Origin: Paroedura picta
Lineage: Eukaryota > Chordata > Lepidosauria > Squamata > Gekkonidae
Direction of reading: 5' to 3'
NCBI RefSeq assembly: GCF_049243985.1
Contig: NC_135384.1
Coordinates: forward strand, 14,752,501-14,816,500
DNA length: 64,000 bases
Within the stretch, counting starts at the first letter, position 1; the number at the start of each line of letters is the position of its first letter. The notes under the pieces were generated by a model, which was not told the origin of the DNA, ran no database searches, and saw nothing but the letters and a program-made list of their open reading frames with translations. This document shows positions 35,801-45,847 of this stretch, one piece after another. A program made the translations under genes and the position numbers.

Positions 35801-38767
35801 TTAAATTGACATCTATAAATACTTGAAATATTAAATGAAATAAATAACAAAGGAGGCAAGACTGCTGTAGAAGTGGCAAATGACCATCAGATGTAACATT
35901 TGTGAAGCAATTACCTGCCATGGTTGCACATCATAGAACTGTAGAATCCTGCCTTCTTCCATTCCTTTGAGTCTAGAGATAGATCCATAGGTGGCATGCA
36001 AAGCATGTGCCACAGCATAGACAGCATTGTAGACATTATAACTGTGGCCAGACATCTGCATTTCAAACAACACAACTGGAAGAGAATCCAGCTTCTCCTC
36101 TCCACTGCACATTTCCTTGCTGCCTCCTTGAACACTGGATGTTTTCATTAAGCAATTGAATGCCTGCTCCCAGAAGTTCTGGATAAAACTGTCTCCTTTT
36201 GCCCAGGAAGGGCTTATCGACATCAGGAATCTGTTGAACCCCGGTGGCTGATTGGAGTGAACTGCAAAGGATAGTGCACCATGGAACATTTCTATATCCC
36301 AATCTCTTTGTGTAGACAGTAGTTCAAATTCCCAGTGGCAGGTAAGAATCCACACCTTATGCACAGGAGGAAATGAAAGGAAGGATCCAACCATCAACAA
36401 TATTCTCAAACTTACCATGGATGAGCCTTCTCCATATACAAAACATACATTGGCTTTGGTTTCAAAGTGAGCAGTAAAAAATTCTGCCTTTCTGAAGAAA
36501 TCATTTAGTTCATTTGCAATAAATGTGTCTGCTGGTAATCTGGCAGTAAAGTCAACACAGATGTCATTCCCAGAGAGCATTGGCACCAAGATCTCCAGGA
36601 ACTTGTCCCCGCTGTCATCTTCCTGAGCAAACAGTGCAATCCACGTCCACCTGAAGTGGTGAAATAGTCGGATAACTCCCAAATACTGGGTGGCTTCATT
36701 GGGCACCATCTGATACATGGAGGAGAGCAGCAATTTGTTCTCTTGCACCGTGGAAAATGATCCATAAGTGAGCTAGAGGAAATATATATATATACTTTAT
36801 GTTTAGAGAATGAATCAAAACTTTAAACATATGTTGAGGCAGTGAATGGATGGCCTACCTGTGGTATTTTATAAATGTTTCCTATGCTGGCAATATGGGC
36901 AGATACATGTGAACTCACCCCTCCAATGACTGCAATGAGAGTGTTCAATGTCACACACTTGAAATTTGGGAAAAACCTGTGTTGTGACGAAAGCAAACTC
37001 AAGGTAGCTTTGGAGGTCATCCTTGCATTGTAGTAGCTATTGAGGATACGAAGCCCCAAAGTGATGTTTGGTAAGATGTTGGGGTCCCCATTGATCTCTT
37101 TGACAGCAAAAGCCAAGGCCAAGTTGTGCTGGTAATTCTTTGGCACTGATCTACAAAGAGAGTTGTAGATAATCTTGAAACACTTATTGACCTTTATTTA
37201 TTTTATTTTTTTAATATTTATATACCACCACTCTCAAATGTCTCGTGGCGGTTTGTAGAGATACGTAAGAACAATAAAGTCCCATAAAAACATCAAATTG
37301 TAATTAAAACAAAACATCACGATGGTGGATAATAAATATATAACCCAGTTCCCTCCCCCCATCCAGCAATGGTCTATTACTCTCTACCTAGGAGTGAGGG
37401 ACTTAGTTGGTTTCAGCTAGAGATCCACAGCTGATAGCGCTGGGAGTCACCTGGGTTCAACCATATGCCTGGTGGAAGAGCTCCATCTTGCAGGCTCTTC
37501 CTGGAGCTCGTTCCACCAGGTTGGTGCTAGGACTGAAAAAGCCCTGGCCCTGGTCGAGGCCAGGCACATGTCCTGGGAGCATGAGGCCACCAGTAAATTC
37601 ATACCTGCAGAGCGAAGAGCCCTGCGGGGGACATAAGCAGATAAGCGGTCCCGCAGATAAGCCGGACCCAGGTATAGCCTTAAAGGTTAAAACCAGAACC
37701 TAAAACTTGATCTGGAAGACTGGTAACCAATGCAGATGGTGTAGCACTGGTTGAATATGGGCACTCCCTACCGCTCATTCCCTTTCATTACTGTACCCTG
37801 ATGTATCCTGCCTCTGGTGGCTATTTTTTGACCGTCAAAACACGAATCATCCAAAGATGCCTTGTTCACTAAGCTACCAATCTTAACACTGGGTTCCTTT
37901 TGCCCCTAACAGAATGATGTCAACTCTTTTACTACCTTCAGATCCATCTTCAACATCCTCCTGTTCTGTGAAGATTTAGACATGATCCCTCAGATCTTTA
38001 CTAAGGACACATACCATGGAAAGCTAAACCCTTCCCCTTTCTGCGTCTCTCTACTCCATCATTCTCTGCACCTTTTCCTGCCATCCACCAATTATGTTAG
38101 AGGTTTTATTCCATGAAACTAAACTCAACATACATAAAGGAAGTTTTCAAAAGCTTTTACTCTGGAAGTCTTCTTGGGCTCTTCAGTGCTGATGGACTAA
38201 GCTTATGTATATGTCATAGAAATATATGCTCATTCTTCCCTCTTTCTCCTTCTCCTCACAATACCTCACTCTGCTCCTGTTTTTGACCATCCATGAATGA
38301 CATCATCATCATCATCATCATCTATCATTTTTGAGATTTTCTTCCTCAAGAGAAGACTGAATTTCCCCTTTCTTTCTTTTTTTTTTAAACCACCACACAT
38401 GAAGGGAGCTTTCAAAAGCAGATATGCTCAAACTCTCGTTGGCCCCTTCAGTGCTGCTCTACTGAAATCCAATCCTACACATGGATATTTAGCTGAATAA
38501 AGAAAATATACAAAACATATGAAATGAGACTTACATAGGTTCAGAAATGAACAAATTGGCAGGCTGTGCATTAAATGAAGGAATGCTGGGTATGTATAAG
38601 ATTTGAGAAGGAATCTCACCCACAATCAGGTCACCTGGCAGGTAAAATGCATGAGGAATAGGAAGAGGGTCAACAGTTGTGGTGCACTGAATGGGATGTT
38701 TCATGCACAGAGCATGGGACAGCCATAAAAGCAACAGCATCTTCCTTGTAACCTGCTTTTCCTCCAT
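28912..38767 (-). CDS. V2R-C: vomeronasal type-2 receptor, complete six-exon gene
   Basis: Third tandem copy and closest to B. Exons are 38767-38535, 37150-36859, 36772-35915, 33930-33703, 30995-30869 and 29813-28912, all open with consensus splice sites, predicting about 879 aa. The start at 38767 ([10 protein letters not shown]) has a strong context (A at -3, G at +4) and aligns with the D start MEGKWF, so it is likely ancestral; ATGs farther upstream are out of frame in this copy. Domain order is the same as in A, with PKCY intact in TM7. Intron 4 holds a young Bov-B piece with an 11-bp target duplication. Of the A/B/C trio this is the best candidate for a working receptor. Ligand unknown. 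Confidence 0.92.
30554..30770 (+). mobile_element. Bov-B (RTE) LINE 3' end, V2R-C intron 4
   Basis: 5'-truncated Bov-B whose 3' coding end reads [16 protein letters not shown] and [13 protein letters not shown], typical of the family. Flanked by a perfect 11-bp target duplication ATCATAGTCTT at 30543-30553 and 30771-30781. A and B have the empty site. Confidence 0.92.
30869..30995 (-). CDS. V2R-C exon 5 (cysteine-rich)
   Basis: 127 nt, [16 protein letters not shown] through ERTISQDE; the donor leaves one G, as in the other copies. Confidence 0.92.
33127..33242. repeat. (AAG)n-type microsatellite, V2R-C intron 4
   Basis: Counterpart of 18629-18730. Confidence 0.93.
33243..33392 (+). mobile_element. 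CR1 LINE 3' tail in V2R-C intron 4
   Basis: Paralog of 18731-18881, nearly identical. Confidence 0.78.
33394..33610 (-). mobile_element. tRNA-headed SINE, 3' part, V2R-C intron 4
   Basis: Paralog of 18885-19098. Confidence 0.82.
33703..33930 (-). CDS. V2R-C exon 4
   Basis: 228 nt, phase 0 on both sides. It reads [11 protein letters not shown] where A has LDPQAPL and B has LDPWAPL. Confidence 0.92.
33970..34200 (+). mobile_element. L2-like LINE fragment near V2R-C exon 4
   Basis: Paralog of 6125-6340. Confidence 0.5.
35050..35545 (-). mobile_element. L2-like LINE fragment, V2R-C intron 3
   Basis: Paralog of 20535-21030. Confidence 0.58.
35915..36772 (-). CDS. V2R-C exon 3 (Venus-flytrap)
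   Basis: 858 nt. It shares [14 protein letters not shown] and SGHSYN with B but keeps the A-like residues at the sites where B is private. The only private change seen is SSMYQ. Confidence 0.94.
36859..37150 (-). CDS. V2R-C exon 2
   Basis: 292 nt, open, with no amino-acid change private to C. Sequon NIT is kept. Confidence 0.92.
37190..37790 (-). mobile_element. L2 LINE 3' end, V2R-C intron 1
   Basis: Paralog of 22676-23270. Confidence 0.7.
38535..38767 (-). CDS. V2R-C exon 1
   Basis: ATG at 38767 is followed by [20 protein letters not shown] (leader) and the HPIQC region. The ATG lies in a 10-bp stretch that A and B lack. The donor is at 38535/38534. Confidence 0.88.
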
Positions 38768-38819
38768 TTTCCTCCTTTGTCATCAGTATAAGTTTCATTC
38801 TGATTTTTTTCCTGAATCA

Positions 38820-39142
38820 AAATAAAGTTCAGTTAGTGGTAGCTTGTCTCTGTCCCTTTAACCTCATTACTATTTGCCATGTGATTGCAATGCTTTCTCC
38901 TGTTCTCCTGAACAAGCTGTTCCTTTGTCCCAACTCCCTCTAAACCAGCTATATCCCAGAACAATGGCTGAAACTGATTTACTTTTTAAAATGTCAATTG
39001 TAAAGCAGATCTTTAGTGGTCTAAGCAGTGGAAGAGTGATGAAAACCAAAATGTTGCAATATGTTTCTCCTCACTTTTCCCAAATTTCAAAATATTACAG
39101 TAGGGTGGTAAAGTCCTTTCTTTCCAAAATGAAGCAGAAGTG
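38820..39142 (-). promoter_or_regulatory. Conserved V2R 5' flank, copy C
   Basis: Counterpart of the A block. A deletion of about 340 bp lies directly upstream, joining it to a Sauria SINE. Confidence 0.33.
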
Positions 39143-39162
39143 AGAGGCAAAGGAGGAAAGAT

Positions 39163-39434
39163 AAAAGGTATCCCCTGTGCAAGCACCGGGTCATGTCTGA
39201 CCCTTGGGGTGATGCCCTCTAGCATTTTCATGGCAGACTCAATACAGGGTGGTTTGCCAGTGCCTTCCCCAGTCATTACCGTTTACCCCCCAGCAAGCTG
39301 GGTACTCAATTTTAGCGACCTCGGAAGGATGGAAGGCTGAGTCAACCTTGAGCCGGCTGCTGGGATTGAACTCCCAGCCTCACAGTCAGAGCTTCAGACT
39401 GCATGTCTGTTGCTTTACTACTTTGCGCCACAAG
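39163..39434 (-). mobile_element. Sauria-type SINE, V2R-C spacer
   Basis: Paralog of 10463-10742, its tail joined directly to the conserved 5' flank by a deletion of about 340 bp. Confidence 0.87.
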
Positions 39435-39962
39435 AAGGGGGTAACATTTGTTAAACAAATCTGCCTAAAACAATACTCGAAGATAGTGCAGTCAACCCCA
39501 ATAGGTTTTCAAGACAAGAACATAAGTTGTTTAACATTACCTTACTCTGAGGAACAATCATGAACTTTCTGGGTGGTCTACAATCCAAGCACTAACATTG
39601 GTCAACTCTGCTGGGCTTCTGAGAACAAACAAGACTGGACTAGATCCAGGTCAAGGAATGTGGGAAACTACCATACTTATGAATAAAAGCAATGTTATGG
39701 ACAGCTGATTGAACCCCCTCTGTCCCTGCATCTGAGCCCTGTCCATTGCTGGGGTTTTTTCTGTACAGGGATTACTCTTAAGGAGTCCCTGGAAATGTTT
39801 TTGCCTAGCAGAAGAAAGAACTAATGATGGTGGCATGTCTTTCTAATTATAGTGGTGCTAATAGTTCTGGCCTTGGTCTCAGATGGCAATCTGAATTTGT
39901 CACAATTTCATTTGATGTGCATGCATGCAATTGTAATAATTTAAGGGGAATAATTTAAGGGG

Positions 39963-39963
39963 A

Positions 39964-40042
<79 letters not shown>
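39963..40042. repeat. (AAAG)n microsatellite at unit C break
   Basis: About 20 GAAA units placed exactly where unit C loses homology to the A/B spacer. Confidence 0.95.
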
Positions 40043-40043
<1 letters not shown>

Positions 40044-40206
40044 ACTTTCAGGAAAACTGGATGTCACGCTAACATTGACAGCTACCACCAATGACACCAT
40101 CAACCCCTTCTCCCTCTGGTTGCAGGACTGAGCCCAGCAATTCTAGGTTGGGATAGATATGCAATTATGAACATTGGGTTTCATGTAGCTACATTCTGTA
40201 TTCATT

Positions 40207-40455
40207 ACACTGCAGTATGGTTTCCCCTATAATTGAATGTATGTCCGAATCAGGGAAGGGAGGAGAAGTACTTAGCCAAAGAGTACAAATGCCTGCTTGA
40301 ATAAAGGAGCAGAAGAGGACCACAGAAGCTCCCTTTTTTCTCAATCCATTTCCTTATCTTGGATCCTGGTTTGGTAGCCATGAAGTTTAAAAAGAAAGTG
40401 ACGGTTTTGGCAAACACACTGGAAAGGGCCACAGAGAAGACAATGCCAAATGTGG
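40207..40455 (-). pseudogene. V2R exon 6 fragment (TM3 to outer loop 2)
   Basis: About 250 nt matching the middle of V2R exon 6 ([20 protein letters not shown], then a shifted frame through the [10 protein letters not shown] region). Both ends of the exon are gone, and a 2-bp deletion in the loop after TM3 shifts the frame. It resembles the A/B/C exon more than D/E but is clearly older than their split. Together with the exon 2 remnant upstream it marks a lost receptor between C and D. Confidence 0.85.
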
Positions 40456-41361
40456 TATCCAGAGAACTTTGAGTGACTGGCTGCTCAAAGAGATTTGATT
40501 GGTTAGCATCAATTAAGCATAAAGACTTGGGAACTGACTGCTGAAGACAACACAATTTAGATCTGACTTAGAACTGGAATGGATTACTTTGACTGAGGAG
40601 AGTTTAGCACTGACTGAGAACAGTTTAATTCTGAAAAAGGCCTGAGAAAGTTGACAAGGAAGTGAAGAAGGATTGTTGAAAATCCCCATTCAGGCCAGAA
40701 AAATGACAGCTCCTCTATTTAGAGAAGTGATTAATACTCAGTTGATAAGCGAGATTGCTCAAAGTTTAGAATGATCTTAGAAGGTTGAGAGAAGGAACTG
40801 GTAACTTTTCTGCCTTCTGAAACCTGAAACAGCAGTTTAACTCCAGAAAGTGTACTTTCCATTCCAGCTCCTGCTGGCTTACCATGGGCTGGCCAGATTG
40901 GCTGTTCATTGGATGGACAGCCAATCAGGGATGGGTCACGCGGTACAGCCTACCTGACTGGCCGTTAAGCAATGAGTCCCAACTCCTCCCATCACCCCCT
41001 TACCATTTTATTTATATATTCAGATACATGGAGACTTGGCCAGCCCAAGCATACCTATTTCTCACAATGCTGGGACAGTGGATGCCATGAGGCTTGGCTC
41101 TCCCACTGGGCCCCATCAAAGAAAACCATGCCTCTTTGTTTCCCCATCCTGGAGGCCCTCACCGCTGCATTCTGCAGTGGTGGGGATAATGGAAGCTGCC
41201 AGATTTATAATGCAAATCTTATTATATGTTGTATATGCTATACTTATGCTATACTTATCCTTTTTTGTTTCTTCTAATTAAAAATATATATTTTAAAAGT
41301 CCTGTGTCAAAACCATGAAATTTCCAAACTACTCTATGGGGTACATTCCATATAGATGGCC

Positions 41362-42562
41362 TACCTGTCGTATCTTTTAAATGGTGAGTACGGTGGCTAT
41401 ATTGGCAGACATTTCTGAATTCAGTCCTCCAATAACTGCAATCTGGTTGCTTTGTGTATCACACTTGAAATTTGTGAGATACTTGTGCTGTGAAGAAAGC
41501 AAGCTCAGAGTTTCTTTATCAGTCATCCTTGCCACGTTGTAAATGTTGAGAATGTGGAAGCCCAAAGTGATGTTTGGTAAGATGTTGGGATTCCCATTGA
41601 TCTCTTTGATGGCAAAAGCCAAGGCCAGTGTTACGCATGGCAGGATCCCTGCCTTATGCCTTGGCACACTGTACTCCTTAACCAATAGTGCAGCGCGACA
41701 GTCTAGACTTGGGAGCAAGCTAGACACAGGACAGACCAAGTCACTCTGGCAGGGCAATGTCAGAGCAGACTCCATCAGGCTTGTTCTCAGCTACAGGTTT
41801 GGAAATCCAGGTGCCTCCATGCCCTACTCTCGCCCCCTCCCCATTGTATTTCTAAGTGAGTGGACTGGCTTCCTCCTGTTTGCCTAAGGGCTCCTAGGAA
41901 AATCCTTTGTCTTGCAACATTCTTTACACTTGGCCCCTCTGCCAGGGGAAATCTCCTCCCCATATCCTGCCAGCTAGACCTGATGGCTCTCTTCCTCAGA
42001 GCCATTAATACCTTTATCCAAATCCATTTACGGCCATCACCCCCCACTTGGCCAGGTATTGTCCTAATCTCCGGGGACCCTGGAAACTTCCAGCACATGC
42101 TTACCTGAGCCTTGTCACGTAGCCACCTTCCCAAAATCCTATAAAAACTGTGGCTTCACACAGCCACTCTGAGTGTCTTCCAACCCGGGACCTCCCACGC
42201 TGGTTCGTGCTTCTTCTTCTGACCCACCACTCCTCGGACAGGTAACTATCAAGCCTTCCACTCTTCCTCCCCCTTCTCCATATGACTGCATGTATGTGTG
42301 TTAGCTATTTGTGTGTCTTTTTGTTATTTTCCTTTCAATAAAAGCTTATATTAATATTTTACCATTTACATCTGTGTTTGCCTTGAGTTCCTACGGGTGG
42401 AATCGACCCTCGTATACATAGGTAACAATCCGATAACGCTAAGTTACCCCCCTCTCGCAGCATTTTGGGCTAATATTCCCCACAAGCTCAAAGATACATG
42501 TTTTCGGACACGTGTTCAGCAATTTGGGTAACACCAGGTTGTGCTGATAGTTCTTTGAATGA
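41362..42562 (-). pseudogene. V2R exon 2 remnant split by a solo LTR
   Basis: Codons resembling [19 protein letters not shown] and [15 protein letters not shown] are read at 41362-41628, and the exon start (QHNL, weakly) reappears at 42534-42562. The two halves are separated by the LTR at 41629-42533. It matches the D gene exon 2 better than the A group. The original donor GTAGGC is still visible at 41363-41358. No exon 3, 4 or 5 of this gene was found between here and 40455. Confidence 0.82.
41629..42533 (+). mobile_element. Solo LTR of a retrovirus-like element inside a V2R remnant
   Basis: 905 bp bounded by TGTTAC and GTAACA and flanked by a perfect 4-bp duplication CCAG (41625-41628, 42534-42537). 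A TATA-like CTATAAAAAC near 42139 and AATAAAAGC near 42337 fit a plus-strand LTR. The short duplication fits a class I ERV-like element; the family is not identified. No internal region is present. The exact duplication suggests a moderate to young age, later than loss of the host receptor exon. Confidence 0.82.
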
Positions 42563-42769
42563 GCCACAGATGTGTTTTCCATTAGTTTCCCATATATGTA
42601 GCCACCTTCTTCCTTTGATGAGCTACTTTATCACACTATGCCTCTTTATGAACTTTCTAGCTCACCGCCTCACCAATTCCAGGATATAGGGGACAGCCCT
42701 TCAATGGCTAAACTCCTTTCTCTGGGGTTGCAGAAAGAGGGGAGCAAAATGAGAGAGATCTTCAAACCA

Positions 42770-43613
42770 CCATCCACTTACATGCGGAGTCCTGCAAGGA
42801 ACAGACCTATCTCCAGTTCTGTTTAACATCTTCATGCACCCTCTTGCTCAACTGGTGTGAAAGTTTGGGCTGGGATGTCACCAACACAATACTCACCTCT
42901 AGACTGGACTTATGCAACTCACTCTACACAGGCCTGCCCTTAATCTCGATCCATAAACTACAGATGGTCCAAAATGCAGCAGTCAGGAGCCTCACAGCAA
43001 CACCACGGAGGCCTCACATTCGGCCTGTTCTCCATCATCTGTGCTGGTTGCCAGTCAAATTCCAGATCAGACTCAATGTTCTGGTAATCACCTTTAAAAC
43101 CATATGTGGTCTGGGCTTAATGTGCCTGAGGCACCACTTCTCTGCCTAGACCCCTCCAAGAACTTTATGCTCTACCACCTCCAGCTGGCTGGTGATACAT
43201 GGCCCCAAGGTAGATCACTTGACCTCTATCAGGGCCAGAGCTTTCTCTGTCCTGGCCTCCACCTGGTGGAATGAGTTTTCAGAGAAGAGCAGGACCCCAA
43301 CAAAACTAGAAAAATCCCACAGGGCCTGAAAAATGGAGCTCTTCTACAAGGCATTTGGTTGAGGTTGACTGAAACTAACATCTCCTATTGGGCCCCTGAG
43401 CTTCCCTCTCATGAATTTCAAATGCCCTGAACCAACCAATTATTGGTCCATCAGTGTGTTACAGCTATGAATTTACTGTTCTCAATGTTTATTACTGCTC
43501 TATTGTTATTTATGGTCACCAACGTTCTCTGTATTGTTCCTGTTCTCCTATGTTTCACATGAACCACCTTGAGCCTCAGGGGAGGGCAGTATGTAAATGT
43601 AATAAATAAATAA
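42770..43613 (+). mobile_element. L2 LINE 3' end downstream of V2R-D
   Basis: RT C-terminal part with [38 protein letters not shown] and [13 protein letters not shown], then the non-coding end GAACCACCTTGAGCCTCAGG and a (TAAA)n tail. A stretch of RT between 42860 and 42875 is missing; not functional. Confidence 0.87.
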
Positions 43614-43619
43614 ATATGT

Positions 43620-44945
43620 GGACATTGACAATGGATTTCAGATCTGCCACCAGAAAAAAATAAGTAAAAGGGTTTCCCCTAAACTATGGTAAATCCCATA
43701 GTGCAAATTTTTTTTAAATCCCCTGAATTTTAATTTGTTTAGATAAAATGCACCATAAAACGGATAAATAGGGAAAGCTGAGACTGAATTATGTTCATTT
43801 GTAGCCATAACAAGATTGTATTTGTTGTTGCTGCACTGGAAAATAATTTATGAAGGCAGCTTTCTTATTTAAGTTACTCCAATTTGTCTATTAAAAAGCC
43901 ATTCTTAAGACAAAGTCACTCAGTATTTCTGTACAGCTTAGTCTTCAAAATGCACAACAAAGGTAAGCTAATCATAGCCTCTTTTCCATATTAATAATTC
44001 CATTGCACAAGCACAAACCACCACAGTATTTTGTTCTCATGGCAGTAAGATAAACATTAGCATTGTTAAAAACACAGTTATAATGGGTTAGTCTGAAAGC
44101 AAAGTCAGTTTTGCTTAGAAGAAGAAGAAGCAGAAGAGTTGGTTCTTATATGCCGCTTTTCCCTACCCGAAGGAGGCTCAAAGCGGCTTCCAGTCGCCTT
44201 CCCTTTCCTCTCCCCACAACAGAAACCCTGTGGGGTGGGTGAGGCTGAGAGAGCCCTGATATCACTGCCCGGTCAGAACAGTTTTATCAGTGCCATGGCG
44301 AGCCCAAGGTCACCCAGCTGGCTGCATTTGGGGGAGCGCAGAATCGAACCCGGCATGCCAGATTAGAAGTCCGCACTCCTAACCACTACACCAAACTGGC
44401 TCTCTTAGTGGGGATAGCACTAAGGAAGGAAGAAACACTTTCCCTATCCTAAAGAATATCCAGTTAGAAGTTATTTTCATAATACCTATATGGCGTATTC
44501 TAAGTACTCACAGCTTGGCACAAACACTTTTAGTAAAATTCATTCTCTGAGGGTTGCCTAAGAGCTCTCACCTCCTGAGCCCCTGGAATGTTCAAATTAA
44601 GGAGCAAAATTCTGCTGTGGGGAAATTCAGAATATCAAAGAAAAGTGAAATGCCCTTTGCATTGCTGACCAAAAAGACCAAAACATGGGAAACAGCACCA
44701 AACTGTGGGTAGGGGAGATATTTTTGGTAATGCCCAATAATTCTGGCTATGTTACCATTCTGGAAAATCATGGTGTTGAACCAAAATACCAGTTTTTGTG
44801 TGTAGTTTTGCTTTGGGTATTTGATATTGCACAACCCTAATATGTACTTCCTTGCCAGAAATTGTCCCAAAACCAGAGCTAAAACTTACAGCATAATTGT
44901 AAAATGGCCTACTCAGAATATTAATCAAGAAGAAAACACATGTTA
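43620..44945. other. 3' flank of V2R-D
   Basis: AT-rich, apart from the SINE at 44116-44404. No other feature recognised. Confidence 0.5.
44116..44404 (-). mobile_element. tRNA-headed SINE, full length, downstream of V2R-D
   Basis: Cleanest copy in the window: (AAG)n tail at 44118, body, B box region GAATCGAACC and head CCAAACTGGCTCTC on the plus strand. Confidence 0.88.
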
Positions 44946-45847
44946 TCAATATTTCCTCTTTACAAGCAGCTGTCTGTTGTTTAGTTCAAACCTCAGGACA
45001 ATGATATAACATTTGGGGAGAAAAATGCAACCAAGTAAGCCTGCACTAGAGATTAAGATGGAGAAGATCTCCACAGCCACCATGGATTTCCCTTTGGTGC
45101 TCAGGTAGCTTGGAATAAAAGACAGCCAAACACAGCAAAAGAGCAACATGCTGAAAGTGATAAACTTGGCCTCATTGAAACTGTCAGGCAATTTCCTGGC
45201 TAAGAAAGCCACTATGAAGCTGACTGCAGCTAGGAAGCCCATATAGCCAAGGACACAGAAAAACATGGCAGCTGAGCCCTCGTTACATTCCAGTATGATT
45301 GTTTCCTTCAAGGAATGCAGATCCTTATCCGGGAATGGAGAAGAAGTACTTATCCAAAGAACACAAATGCCTATTTGAACAAGGGAGCAAGACAGGACAA
45401 GAGAATAGGCCTGTCTTTTCCCCACCAATGGCCTTAGCTTAGAGGATGGTTTCGTAGCCAGAAAGGCCAGAACCACAGTGATGGTTTTGGCCAGTATACT
45501 CGAAATAGCCACTGAGAATATGATGCCAAAACTTGTTTGTCGGAGAAGGCAGGTCAACTTTCCAGGTTGCCCAATGAAGAGCAAGGCAGAGAGGAAGCAA
45601 TGAACAAGGGAGATGAGAAGAAGATAGGTCAGACTGCGGTTGTTGGCTTTGACTATGGGGGTATCCTTGTGCTTCACAAATGTTCCAAGTATCAAAGCTG
45701 TGACCAGGGAGAAAGAAATAGCCAACGTTGCGAAGATGAAGCCTATGGGTTCTTCATAAGACAGGAAGCCTACATCCTTGGGAACACATTGATTTTTGTT
45801 GTAATTGGAATAGTGATCTTGGGGACAGATGACACAGTTATCCATGT
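44946..45847 (-). CDS. V2R-D exon 6 (7TM)
   Basis: 299 codons starting [22 protein letters not shown] segments and [20 protein letters not shown] are conserved. The acceptor tract on the sense strand is CT repeats followed by a long C run before CAG. Confidence 0.94.

Larger units (their letters stand above)
28696..39955. repeat. Tandem segmental unit C, truncated upstream
   Basis: V2R-C and the first 1.2 kb of its 5' flank. Homology to A and B stops at the AAAG microsatellite at 39963. A short piece of the distal spacer resumes at about 40055-40185, so roughly 1.3 kb of spacer is missing. Confidence 0.85.
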
